Notes: generated by a model not told the origin, from the sequence alone. DNA of 64,000 nucleotides from Paenibacillus silagei (GCF_017874735.1 NZ_JAGGLV010000009.1:229712-293711), one strand, 5' to 3'. Numbered from the stretch's first letter, positions 53,006 through 62,401 are shown. Numbers and translations: made by a program.

Positions 53006-54799
53006 TTATAGATTCTCTTCCTGCAGCAGCGGCAGTTCAAGGATGAACGAGCTGCCGATGCCCAGATCGCTCTCAACGTTAATTGACCCGCGATGCAGCT
53101 CAACCAGATGCTTCACGATGGATAGACCGAGGCCGGTTCCGCCGGAGCTTCTGGAGCGGGCTTTGTCCACCCGGTAAAAGCGTTCAAAGATCCGGGGCAG
53201 ATCCTTGCGCGGAATCCCCATCCCCGTATCACTGACTGTAAAGCGTACGCTCTCGGTGCCATCCTTCTTCTGGATGCTCACTGCGGTGACTCTGACATTC
53301 CCCCCGTCCTGGGTGTAGTTGATCGCATTGGAGAGCAGATTCATGAAGATCTGGCGCAGCTTGTCTTCATCTCCCTCAATGAATAGCTCCGCAGGCACAT
53401 CCGAGCTAAGTGTAATCTTCTTCTTCTCCGCGACCTTACTGAGCGTTTCCAGCACGGAGTCGAAGAATTCGATCAGATGAACCGGGGAGCATTCCAGCTG
53501 AACGCGTTTGGATTCGATTTTGGACAGCTCCAGAATGTCGCCGATCAGGCGGTTCAGCCGTTCATTCTCATCGTAAATGATCTGCAGGAACGAACGCGCC
53601 GTCTTCTCATCCGTAACGCCACCGCCCAGGAGGGTCTCGGCGAAGCCTTTTACCGCAGCGACAGGGGTCTTCAGCTCATGGGAGACATTGGCGACGAATT
53701 CGCTGCGCATTTTCTCAAGCCGGCGGATCTCGGTAACCTCCTGAAGCAGGAACAGCATGCCCCGGGAGCAGCCATCCTGAATCATCGGCACCCCATCCAG
53801 ACGCACAATCCGCTCCACGGGATTATAGATGCTGCGCTCCTCGTGAATAGGTTCACCCGCGGACACTCCATCATCAATCAGCCGGGTAAGCTCATAATGA
53901 TGCTTAATCTCCTTATAGGAATGTCCGGTCATCTCGCTGTGCTTCACATCGAGCAGCCGTTCGGCGGCCCGGTTGAGCAGGGCAATCTCCCCTTCAGCGT
54001 TGATCATCACGATGCCGCCGGTCATATTGTCGAGTACACTTTGCAGCAGGTCCTCATTGTCGCGGATGGTTTTCAGCTGGGCCTGGAGACTGTCGGCCAT
54101 CGCGTTGATGGCTGTAGCCAGCTGGCCGATCTCATCCTTGCGCTTCATGGGCACCCGGGCATCGTAATCGAGATCGGTAATCCGCCGCGCCACTCTGGTG
54201 ATCTGCTCCAGCGGTGAGGTCATACTGGAAGCCACCTTGTAGCTCACCAAGGTTGCGGCAATGAACAGCAGCACCAGCCCCCCTGCCATGATCATCCACG
54301 CCCGGTTCAGTCCTTCGGATACGGTATCGAGCCCCATCGACAGCCGGATATACCCGTCAAAGCCCTGATCGGAGGACACGGAACCCGCCACATACATCAT
54401 TTCACGGTCTAATGTATCGCTGTAACGGATCGCCCGGCCAATCCCTTCCTTCGCGGCCAGCAGCTCCTCTTCGCGGGTAGAGTGGTTGTCCATCTCACGC
54501 GGATTCTTCTCCGAGTCCCCAATGACCCGGCCTTGCTTCGTAATGAAGGTGACACGTGATCCGGTCAAGATGGATATCCTCTCTGCCTGTTCTGTATAGT
54601 AGTTCAGGGCATCCGGGCTGCTGGTATCCATGAATGAGAAGGTGCCGGAGAGCAGCTTTATTTCCCGGGACATGTTCTCTTCCAGCACGGAAATATGCGA
54701 ATCCTTGAACAGCTGAGCCATGGTGATTCCGGCCCCGGTCATTGATATTCCTATCAGTGCCATAAGTATGATGGTAAGTCGAATGCGGAATGGTTTCAT
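53006..54799 (-). CDS. phoR: Phosphate sensor histidine kinase (PhoR/PnpS type)
   Basis: 597 residues from ATG 54799 (AGAGGA, 9-nt spacer). Two membrane helices (about 8-30 and 165-188) enclose a sensor loop, followed by HAMP (TSPLEQITRVARRITDLDYDARVPM), a PAS domain (LDNMTGGIVMINAEGEIALLNRAAERLL), HisKA box EFVANVSHELKTPVAAVKGFAE, and a HATPase with NLLSNAINYT, DTGMGIP and GGTGLGLSIV. It phosphorylates PhoP under phosphate limitation. It is transcribed before phoP, the reverse of the usual phoP-phoR order. Confidence 0.92.
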   Translation of the reverse strand: MKPFRIRLTIILMALIGISMTGAGITMAQLFKDSHISVLEENMSREIKLLSGTFSFMDTSSPDALNYYTEQAERISILTGSRVTFITKQGRVIGDSEKNPREMDNHSTREEELLAAKEGIGRAIRYSDTLDREMMYVAGSVSSDQGFDGYIRLSMGLDTVSEGLNRAWMIMAGGLVLLFIAATLVSYKVASSMTSPLEQITRVARRITDLDYDARVPMKRKDEIGQLATAINAMADSLQAQLKTIRDNEDLLQSVLDNMTGGIVMINAEGEIALLNRAAERLLDVKHSEMTGHSYKEIKHHYELTRLIDDGVSAGEPIHEERSIYNPVERIVRLDGVPMIQDGCSRGMLFLLQEVTEIRRLEKMRSEFVANVSHELKTPVAAVKGFAETLLGGGVTDEKTARSFLQIIYDENERLNRLIGDILELSKIESKRVQLECSPVHLIEFFDSVLETLSKVAEKKKITLSSDVPAELFIEGDEDKLRQIFMNLLSNAINYTQDGGNVRVTAVSIQKKDGTESVRFTVSDTGMGIPRKDLPRIFERFYRVDKARSRSSGGTGLGLSIVKHLVELHRGSINVESDLGIGSSFILELPLLQEENL

Positions 54800-54883
54800 C
54801 TGCGGCGGTCCTCTTCCCTCGTGTTTATGTCCATGAGAACACTCTACCTGCATTTTCGGCAAAATACCAGTTCCGGCGGCGAT

Positions 54884-54900
54884 TATCAACGGGGTGTAAA
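54884..54900 (-). promoter_or_regulatory. PhoP box-like site upstream of phoR
   Basis: Minus-strand TTTACA, 5 bp, TTGATA (54900-54884), 85 bp upstream of the phoR start. The second half-site is weaker than in the pstB and phoP boxes. Confidence 0.5.
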
Positions 54901-55054
54901 TTTTACCTGATCGGTGAAAATCCGGACACAAAGGCGAACGCTACCGCTTCTCCGCGGGTCAGTCCGCCCGCTGCGCTGTTTAAGTGGTGGGAGATACAGG
55001 AAAACCCTGTAAACCTTAGACCCGCGCACACATCCGTTACGCTCCCCCTTGCTC

Positions 55055-55256
55055 CTATACAATGTATTCGGTTTTCCGCATACATTTAGCCCGCAGACCC
55101 CGCACGTGCACATTGTGTTCGGTTTTCCGCATACATTCGGCTCGCACACCTCACCACTGCGCATTGTATTCGGTTTTCCGCACACATTTAGCCCGCATAC
55201 CCCGCACGTGCACATTGTGTTCGGTTTTTCGATTACATTTGGCACGCACACCTCTC
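55055..55256 (+). repeat. Family A 51-bp tandem repeat, four units
   Basis: The cores CGGTTTTCCGC or CGGTTTTTCGA begin at 55069, 55120, 55171 and 55222, exactly 51 bp apart. Units 2 and 4 share CACGTGCACATTGTG, giving a 102-bp higher order as in the 34-kb array. Each core can pair AATGTATTCGG-like with CCGCATACATT. Located in the 533-bp gap between phoR (start 54799) and the GH119 gene (stop 55333); 54901-55054 shows nothing further that I recognise. Confidence 0.88.
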
Positions 55257-55262
55257 CAACCA

Positions 55263-55318
55263 GAAAACGCCCTTCCTAATTGGCATACTACACCACTTAG
55301 AAAGGGCGGCCCCGTTTT
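55263..55318 (-). terminator. Terminator of the GH119 gene
   Basis: GCCCTTTCTAA and TTAGGAAGGGC (minus strand) form a stem around 17 bases, followed by GTTTTC, 15 bp after the stop. Confidence 0.75.
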
Positions 55319-55332
55319 GTTACTTACATGCG

Positions 55333-58300
55333 CTACTGATCCTTCCAGCGCTGCACGGTCAGTGTGACCGTCTGCGACCCGCCTGACGTAGTGAGCGTCC
55401 GGTTCGCAATATCTGCACCGCTGGATGCGGTCTCTACTGTGCCCCAGCTTCCGCGCGTCAGCTTATACGTCACGGCGCTGCCTGCCGGAAGGTTCAAGGT
55501 GATGGAATAGACGCCGTCACTGCCACGGGTCAGCAGATAGGCCGGATCTGCCGCATTCCAGCTGTTGAACGAACCGCTCAGATAAACAGGAGCATTCGCC
55601 GGAGTCGAACCTGGTACGTTAACCCGGAAGGTTACGCTATCCGCCTGCGGTTCCCCGGAGGTCAGGCTTCCCCCTGCCAGACTGGAGCTACCGGTGCCAA
55701 AATGATAGTTATTCCCGCCATTGTTATCCCAGGTCCCGCTGCCGTTATTGAAGGCTGCGGTCAGGCCTGTGGCGCTGCCGAGCGGAATGATAATGGCTTT
55801 GTAGCCGCTGAAAGTAGAGGCCTGCATCTGCACACCCGGTGAAGTCGTCCAGGTGGTTGCCCCATCCAGCTTGTAATGAATGTATGAGTTACTGAATGCC
55901 GTATTCTTGTAATAGATGGTCGCGGTGTTGCCCGCCGGTGTGGCGGTTGGCACAGGTGTCGCCGTTGGCGCTATGGTTGGTGTTGCACTCGGAGCTACCG
56001 TCGGTGTAGCGGTCGGCGCTACCGTCGGTGTAGCGGTCGGCGCTACCGTCGGTGTAGCGGTCGGCGCTACCGTCGGTGTAGCGGTCGGCGCTACAGTTGG
56101 TGTAGCTTTTGGAGTTGCAATAGGCGTTGCACTTGGTTTAACTGTCGGTGCCACCGTTGGCGTAGCACTCGGCTGGGTCGTCGGGGTCGCAGTTGGTACT
56201 GTTGTCGGTGTTGCGGTCGGCGCTACAGTTGGTGTAGCAGTCGGTGCTACGGTTGGTGCCACCGTAGGAGCCACGGTCGGTGTAACCGTCGGAGCTACAC
56301 TCGGCGATGCAGTTGGCGCAGCGGGACCGCCTGGCTGGATTTTGCCGGACCCGGTGTAGGTCCAGGTGCCGCTGCCGAACAGGTAATTGTTGCCCCCGTT
56401 ACTGTCCCAAGTGCCGCTGCCGTTGTTGAAGCAGGCTTCAAGCTGGGTGGCTGCGCCGATGTTAATGGTGATTTTGTGATAGCCCGCTACCTCAGCGGCC
56501 GGAATCGCTACGCCTGGGGCTGTCGTCCATGTCCCCCCAGCCGGGCGGTAATGGATGTAAGGAGTGGAATAGCCCTGCTTATAATAGATTGTTACATTAT
56601 TGCCAGCCGGTGTAGTGGCAGTTGCTGCCGCACTGAAGCCGGAGAGGTTGCCGGAGGCATCATAGGCTTTAACTCTGTATTCATAGGCTGTACTGGCTGA
56701 CAAGCCGCTGTCTGTATATGAGGTGGAAGCTGTTGTTCCGATTTTGACGCCATTGCGGTAGATCTCGTAGCCGGTAACACGAATATTATCTGAAGCGGCA
56801 TTCCAGGTCAGCCCGATAGAAGAAGCATTAACCACTGTGGCCTGAAAATTGCCTGGAACAGCCGGAGCTTCAGTATCCGGGACAGCGGGCACATCTGTGA
56901 TGAACGGATGCGTCCCTTCAATAGTACCTTGCATGCTCTCCGTATATTTGCCGTTCGCCAGCTTATATTTGCCGGCACCGACATAGACCTGCTGGATATC
57001 ACTTTTGGTCACATTGCCTTTAGCATCCTTGGCTTCAATGTAGTAGTCCAATAGCTGATCGCGGTAATCGGAGATGTAGGAGAAATACAGATTCCCGATA
57101 TCCGTGGCCGGAACCTTCTGCATAATCGTCTTACTGCTTGGCTGCCAGTCAACACCGTTAATATCGGCGCTCAGGTCGCGGACATTCATCGGGTATTCCG
57201 TCCACGTGCCAACCTTGGCAGGTTCAATACCAGGTACTCCGGCTGCGGCCAGACCTGCGGGATCATATACTTTGAAGGTATTATCCGCTGCGTCTGCCGT
57301 CTTATCACGGTGTGCCCGGACCTTCACCTTGATGTCACTGATTCCGCTGGTGTCGAAGGCATACGTATAGATGGCAAAAGCATTATTGTAATGCTGCAGG
57401 GTCCAGCCCTCTGCCTTGCTGACATTGGCGCTGCCCGGATTGTACGGGTAACGCTGGGGCCACCAGACGGAGGGGCCGGTTTTGTCTTTGGCCAGCTTTT
57501 GCGATACATAGGGCTTGGAGAAGTATAACGATTGATTGAAGGACAATGCCGGCTTCACGCTGTCATCCACATTCTCATCGTAATAGCCGAATCCCGAATC
57601 CATCGCAGGCAGCAGGAAATACCAGGCCAGCTCAGCAGGATTGGCACCTCCGGCGTAATCACTCGCCGTGTTGCCCTTTACAGGGTAGGAGAGCATCCAC
57701 GGATTCAATTGATTGCCTTCGTAGGTCACCTCACGGTCCAGCGGGTTCGCAGGCTTCCAATAATTCGGGTGCTCCTCCAGCCAGATCTGCTCAGCGGTCT
57801 TGGCATAGTTCAGGGAAGCCTGTAACAGTGCGAAATTACGCTCCAGATAATGATAGCCCTTCTCGAAGGATACCGTCATGCCTTCCTCGACACCCGCCAG
57901 ATTCTTCTTCGGGGCGTAAGCAGTCCCGTTCACCTGATTGAAGGCCGCGAATTGGCCTTTCCAGATCCCAAACGGCAGATGCCAATGGTACCAGGTCGGA
58001 TCGGAGGACGAATCCCGGGTATCGATCCAGGAGCCGTCCTGCACATGGACCACATCGGATGCGGCCGGTGTATTGCTGCGCAGATACTCATCGATCCCCA
58101 TACCGGTCACACCGCTGCTGGCATAGGTGACATTCCCGGCATTGCGCCAGGTCTCCTCGGAGCCGGCCCGGCCCGAAGAATTATCCCCGTCATGGGCCAC
58201 GACAAAAATCTGCTTCTGCGCGACCAGATTCTCATACGGCTTAAGCGCATCTGCTTTTACCTGGCCCAGATACCCTTCTTCCCATGACTGCGCCTGGGCG

Positions 58301-59307
58301 ACAGGCACGCCGACCACTCTCGATTCTGCCCCGGTTGCCGGGTCCACATAACGGACCCAATGGGCCGTTGAGGCAAAAGGATATTTATTATAGACCACCT
58401 GCTGCTCATTGAACATCGGCTCACTTACCCAGGCTCCGGCTGTACTGACATTCTGCAAATCGCTGCGGTTGGGCGGTGAGATCATCGTATCTGTGCCTGG
58501 ACTGTCCAGCAGCGGATAATCCTTAAGGGTGCGGGAGAAATGGTTGTTGCCGATCACGGACCACTGGATGCCAAGCTTGTTCAGCACCGGGATCATCCGC
58601 TCTGAGAACCCCAGCTCTGTCGGAAAAAATCCCTTAGACGACTTGTAGCTGCTGCCCAGGAAATAAGGCTGAGCCATCGTGGCTCCATGATAGATCATAT
58701 CCTTGAGCAAATAGTCATTGCCGACCAGCGGTCCCATCGAATGGTGTCCGGAGAAATGGATCAGGTCGAGCATGTTGTCGCCGCCTGTGGTCCGAAGCTG
58801 ATTCACGGCATTCTTCCACGGGGTTCCCCAGGCCGGATTATTGTATCCGCTTACATTTCCTTGTTGAATAATACTGTTCACATTGTTCACCACGGACCCC
58901 GACATAGTAACATGCATCTGCGCCTGGGGATGATTGCTGTGCAGCGTGTTCGCCACACTCCAGGGCCAGGTTAAATACGCGCCCGTCTTGGCGTGATGGG
59001 AATAGTAAGAGACCAGATCATCGTGGGGCATGGGAGTTCCATTCGGCAGATAATAAGGATATCCAGCGGGCGGATTCTGCTTCAGTTGGATCACTTCACC
59101 ATCGTAGGTATAGCGGATCGGACTGCCTACAGGAGTGGAATTGTAAGTGTTCAAGTCATAGTAAGCCCAGAAATTCGGCATATGATTATGGTAGACATGC
59201 GTAGCGGCAATCTCTGCCGAGACAGGGGACACTAATGCCGGAACGCTCAGAAGCCCGCCCAGGAGCAGGGCTGTAATCTTGCGCAGGGACCTGGAGGTCT
59301 TGGTCAT
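55333..59307 (-). CDS. igtZ: Secreted GH119 alpha-amylase, IgtZ-like, with starch-binding modules
   Basis: 1324 residues. Signal peptide to about Ala-31. Residues about 33-560 resemble the GH119 catalytic part, a GH57 relative (VYHNHMPNFWAYYD early, LIHFSGHHSMGPLVGN, GFFPTELGFSERMI). An unknown all-beta domain follows (about 600-800), then FN3 (about 820-900), CBM25 (905-990), a 138-residue Pro/Thr/Ala linker, a second CBM25 (1131-1223) and CBM20 (1224-1324). From memory, the same architecture and gene neighbour occur in the IgtY/IgtZ pair of Bacillus circulans. It would hydrolyse alpha-1,4-glucan outside the cell. GAAGGAG precedes the ATG. Confidence 0.72.
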   Translation of the reverse strand: MTKTSRSLRKITALLLGGLLSVPALVSPVSAEIAATHVYHNHMPNFWAYYDLNTYNSTPVGSPIRYTYDGEVIQLKQNPPAGYPYYLPNGTPMPHDDLVSYYSHHAKTGAYLTWPWSVANTLHSNHPQAQMHVTMSGSVVNNVNSIIQQGNVSGYNNPAWGTPWKNAVNQLRTTGGDNMLDLIHFSGHHSMGPLVGNDYLLKDMIYHGATMAQPYFLGSSYKSSKGFFPTELGFSERMIPVLNKLGIQWSVIGNNHFSRTLKDYPLLDSPGTDTMISPPNRSDLQNVSTAGAWVSEPMFNEQQVVYNKYPFASTAHWVRYVDPATGAESRVVGVPVAQAQSWEEGYLGQVKADALKPYENLVAQKQIFVVAHDGDNSSGRAGSEETWRNAGNVTYASSGVTGMGIDEYLRSNTPAASDVVHVQDGSWIDTRDSSSDPTWYHWHLPFGIWKGQFAAFNQVNGTAYAPKKNLAGVEEGMTVSFEKGYHYLERNFALLQASLNYAKTAEQIWLEEHPNYWKPANPLDREVTYEGNQLNPWMLSYPVKGNTASDYAGGANPAELAWYFLLPAMDSGFGYYDENVDDSVKPALSFNQSLYFSKPYVSQKLAKDKTGPSVWWPQRYPYNPGSANVSKAEGWTLQHYNNAFAIYTYAFDTSGISDIKVKVRAHRDKTADAADNTFKVYDPAGLAAAGVPGIEPAKVGTWTEYPMNVRDLSADINGVDWQPSSKTIMQKVPATDIGNLYFSYISDYRDQLLDYYIEAKDAKGNVTKSDIQQVYVGAGKYKLANGKYTESMQGTIEGTHPFITDVPAVPDTEAPAVPGNFQATVVNASSIGLTWNAASDNIRVTGYEIYRNGVKIGTTASTSYTDSGLSASTAYEYRVKAYDASGNLSGFSAAATATTPAGNNVTIYYKQGYSTPYIHYRPAGGTWTTAPGVAIPAAEVAGYHKITINIGAATQLEACFNNGSGTWDSNGGNNYLFGSGTWTYTGSGKIQPGGPAAPTASPSVAPTVTPTVAPTVAPTVAPTATPTVAPTATPTTVPTATPTTQPSATPTVAPTVKPSATPIATPKATPTVAPTATPTVAPTATPTVAPTATPTVAPTATPTVAPSATPTIAPTATPVPTATPAGNTATIYYKNTAFSNSYIHYKLDGATTWTTSPGVQMQASTFSGYKAIIIPLGSATGLTAAFNNGSGTWDNNGGNNYHFGTGSSSLAGGSLTSGEPQADSVTFRVNVPGSTPANAPVYLSGSFNSWNAADPAYLLTRGSDGVYSITLNLPAGSAVTYKLTRGSWGTVETASSGADIANRTLTTSGGSQTVTLTVQRWKDQ
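56003..56098 (-). repeat. 24-bp minisatellite in the linker of the GH119 gene
   Basis: Four near-perfect copies of a 24-bp unit begin at 56003, 56027, 56051 and 56075, encoding the eight-residue repeat ATPTVAPT. Related but diverged copies extend on both sides through 55930-56330. Confidence 0.88.
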
Positions 59308-59342
59308 GGTTCAACTCCTTCTTATCGGGTTCATTCTTCGTC

Positions 59343-59380
59343 AAAAAAACGGGGGCGGCGGACATCCATCCCCCGCCCCC
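59343..59380 (-). terminator. Terminator between the GH13 and GH119 genes
   Basis: GGGGGCGG pairs with CCGCCCCC (minus strand) followed by GTTTTTTT, 10 bp after the GH13 stop. It would limit read-through into the GH119 gene. Confidence 0.85.
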
Positions 59381-59389
59381 TCAAGCGGC

Positions 59390-62300
59390 TTACTGATCCT
59401 TCCAGCGCTGCACGCTTAGTGTCACTGTCTGTGCTCCGCCTGCCGGTGTGAGCGTCCGGTTCGCAATATCCGCCCCGCTGGACGCGGTCTCTACCGTACC
59501 CCAGCTTCCGCGCGTCAGCTTATACGTCACGGCGCTGCCTGCCGGAAGGTTCAAGGTGATGGAATAGACGCCGTCACTGCCACGGGTCAGCAGATAGGCT
59601 GCATCTGCCGCATTCCAGCTGTTGAACGAACCCGTCAGATAGACCGGAGCATTCGCCGGAGTGGATCCCGGTACGCTAACCCGGAAGGTTACGCTGTCTG
59701 CCTGCGGTTCCCCGGAGGTCAAGCTTCCCCCAACCAGACTGGAACTGCCGGTGCCAAAATGATAGTTATTCCCGCCATTGTTATCCCAGGTCCCGCTGCC
59801 GTTATTAAAGGCTGCGGTTAGACCTGTGGCGCTGCCAAGCGGAATGGTAATGGCTTTGTAGCCACTGAAAGTAGAGGCCTGCATCTGCACACCCGGTGAA
59901 GTCGTCCAGGTTGTCGCCCCATCCAGCTTGTAATGGATATACGAATTACTGAAGGCTGTATTCTTGTAATAGATCGTCGCAGTGTTGCCCGCCGGAGTGG
60001 CGGTTGGCACAGGTGTCGCCGTTGGCGCTAAGGTCGGTGATGCTGTTGGTGTTGCACTCGGTGCTACAGTTGGTGTAGCAGTCGGTGCTACAGTTGGTGC
60101 CACCGTAGGCGTCACGGTTGGTGTCGCTGTTGGTGCTACGGTTGGTGTAGCCGTCGGCGTTGCCGTTGGCGTTACCGGACCGCCTGCCTGGATATTGCCT
60201 GAAGGCGTATAGGTCCAGGTACCGGTGCCGAACAGATAATTACTGCCGCCATTGCTGTCCCATGTGCCGCTGCCGTTATTGAAGCAGGCTTCGAGCTGGG
60301 TGGCTGCGCCGATGTTAATGGTGATTTTGTGATAGCCCGCTACCTCAGCGGCTGGAATAGCCACACCCGGAGATGTCGTCCAAGTCCCGCCCACTGGGCG
60401 GTAATGAATGTACGGATTGGTGTAACCCTGCTTGTAGTAGATTGTCACACTGTTACCGGCAGGGGTAACGATCAGAGCGGCTGCGCTGAAGGCCGACAGA
60501 TTCATGGCGGCATCATACGCTTTTACCGTATAAGAATAATTAGTGCTGCCCACAAGTCCGTTATCTGTAAAAGAGGTCGTAGCCGAAGTCCCGATTTTCA
60601 CTCCATTGCGGTAGATTTCGTACCCGCTCACCCCGAGATTATCGGTGGAAGCTGACCAGGACACCAGCGCGCTGGAGGCATTCTGTACAGTTGCCGTTAC
60701 ATTTCCCGGAACACTTGGTGCTTGCGTATCGGTTACCGGCTGTGTTTTGGAGTAGATTTTGGCCGAATTGGCACTTAGAGTAACTGTAATTTGCTTACCG
60801 GTAACACCGCCCGCCTGCACGGTCACAGTATCGGAGGGGTTCAACTGGTTCACCAGAACCGTGCCTGCGGTAAGCGTGCTCTCGGCGCGCAGCGGCAGCG
60901 TCACAGTCTGTGATCCGCCGGATGCATTACTGAATGCGGAGATGACCTCCTGGCCGACATTCGTGCCTGTATCAATCCGACGGGAGAATGCGTACAGGTT
61001 CTGTGCCGACCACATTTCGCGCTGGGTGCCGGTGCGCAGGGCCGGGTTGTTTTTGCGGATCTCATTGAGCTTGGCTACATGCTTGAAGGTACTGGCATTC
61101 TCATTGAAATAATTCTCCAGCACATTGCCGCTTGCATCCCGCTTCACCATCGACCAGCGGTTCCACGTATCCGCGATGCCGCCCGTCATGATCTGCCCGT
61201 TGCCATTGCCCTTGTTCTGCTCCGTTCCCTGGAAGACCACAGGCGTTCCGCGCACGGTGAAGATAAAGGACAAAGCATTCTGCAGCTTCTCAACACTGCC
61301 CCCGGCCTCAGTCAAGAAGCGGTTGCGGTCATGATTGTCGATGAAGGTAACCATATGGTTGGCGTTGCCGCCGTAGTAGGAGTCTTGAGCCAGGGTACCT
61401 TTAATATTTGCGTCAAAAGACTGCCCGTACGCGAAGCTGTTCAGCACGGAGAAGAACAACGGGAAGTCGAGCATCCCCCACTCCTTATTGGTACCGACCC
61501 AGCGGGAGACGAATTCGGCATTGCCGTCGAAATTCTCCCCAAAAGTGTTCACGCCCAGCAAATTTTGCAGCTCGCCGATATCGGTCGGCTTCATCAGCTT
61601 GGCCGCATCGACACGGGCGCCATCTGCTCCCGTATAGTCAAACCAGCCCTTGATCGAGCTGAAGATGGCCTGCTTGGCGGCAGGAACATCGAAGTCGATA
61701 TCATCCAGACCGCCCAGATCATGATTCTCCAGATAATCTTGAGCCCACTGATCGTACCGTCCATCGGCAAGAGACCAGTTAATGTCACCATTATGGTGAT
61801 ACCAGGCCGGATTATTGAACGGGGCCGCAGGCTGCAATGCCGGGATATCATAATACGCCTGTGTGCCCAGCATATAATCGCCGATGTGATTAGGCACGAC
61901 GTCGATAATGACCTTGATCCCGAGCGCATGTGCGGAGTCTACAAGTTCTTTCAGCTTTTCTTTGGTGCCGAAGTAAGGGTTGGCCTTGTTCGGATCTTTG
62001 ACATTGTAGCCGTGGTAGGCAGTGTTCTTGCCTGTACCGTTGTTCTCACGGTTAGTCATCTGGGGCTCGGCTACCGGTGAGATCCAGATCGCGGTATAGC
62101 CCATATTGTGAATATACGGGAGCTTGTCAATGACCCCCTGCCAGTCCCCGCCCTTCATATACCGGAAGTCCTCCTCCGAGTTCTCCCCGTAGCGGATAGC
62201 CGCGCCTGTTGCATTATTGGAAGAATCCCCGTCATGGAAGCGGTCAACCATAATCTGATAAATCGTGTCATTCTCGGTTACTGTACCAATACTGGCTGCT

Positions 62301-62401
62301 TCCACCTTGGCTGGCGGCAGGACAAACAGATTCATCATGATGGACAATACAATGGATGTGATTAGAACGGGAACAAGCAAGCGGTTACGTTTTCTTTTCA
62401 T
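59390..62401 (-). CDS. igtY: Secreted GH13 enzyme, IgtY-like isocyclomaltooligosaccharide glucanotransferase
   Basis: 1003 residues. Signal peptide (about 1-35), then a complete GH13 domain with conserved regions DVVPNHIGD (I), GARVDAAKLM (II, nucleophile Asp), FGENFDG (III, acid/base Glu) and FIDNHDRNRFL (IV). The C-terminal half repeats the FN3-CBM25-linker-CBM25-CBM20 order of the neighbouring GH119 enzyme. Size and partner match, from memory, IgtY of Bacillus circulans, which forms cyclic maltooligosaccharides with one alpha-1,6 bond. Plain alpha-amylase activity cannot be excluded without comparison. GGGAGATGAGGA precedes the ATG. Its promoter carries a perfect operator palindrome. Confidence 0.78.
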   Translation of the reverse strand: MKRKRNRLLVPVLITSIVLSIMMNLFVLPPAKVEAASIGTVTENDTIYQIMVDRFHDGDSSNNATGAAIRYGENSEEDFRYMKGGDWQGVIDKLPYIHNMGYTAIWISPVAEPQMTNRENNGTGKNTAYHGYNVKDPNKANPYFGTKEKLKELVDSAHALGIKVIIDVVPNHIGDYMLGTQAYYDIPALQPAAPFNNPAWYHHNGDINWSLADGRYDQWAQDYLENHDLGGLDDIDFDVPAAKQAIFSSIKGWFDYTGADGARVDAAKLMKPTDIGELQNLLGVNTFGENFDGNAEFVSRWVGTNKEWGMLDFPLFFSVLNSFAYGQSFDANIKGTLAQDSYYGGNANHMVTFIDNHDRNRFLTEAGGSVEKLQNALSFIFTVRGTPVVFQGTEQNKGNGNGQIMTGGIADTWNRWSMVKRDASGNVLENYFNENASTFKHVAKLNEIRKNNPALRTGTQREMWSAQNLYAFSRRIDTGTNVGQEVISAFSNASGGSQTVTLPLRAESTLTAGTVLVNQLNPSDTVTVQAGGVTGKQITVTLSANSAKIYSKTQPVTDTQAPSVPGNVTATVQNASSALVSWSASTDNLGVSGYEIYRNGVKIGTSATTSFTDNGLVGSTNYSYTVKAYDAAMNLSAFSAAALIVTPAGNSVTIYYKQGYTNPYIHYRPVGGTWTTSPGVAIPAAEVAGYHKITINIGAATQLEACFNNGSGTWDSNGGSNYLFGTGTWTYTPSGNIQAGGPVTPTATPTATPTVAPTATPTVTPTVAPTVAPTATPTVAPSATPTASPTLAPTATPVPTATPAGNTATIYYKNTAFSNSYIHYKLDGATTWTTSPGVQMQASTFSGYKAITIPLGSATGLTAAFNNGSGTWDNNGGNNYHFGTGSSSLVGGSLTSGEPQADSVTFRVSVPGSTPANAPVYLTGSFNSWNAADAAYLLTRGSDGVYSITLNLPAGSAVTYKLTRGSWGTVETASSGADIANRTLTPAGGAQTVTLSVQRWKDQ

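Noticed and set aside
55916..56359. Plus-strand frame reading VAVGATVG repeats
   Set aside because: Antisense of the Pro/Thr linker minisatellite.
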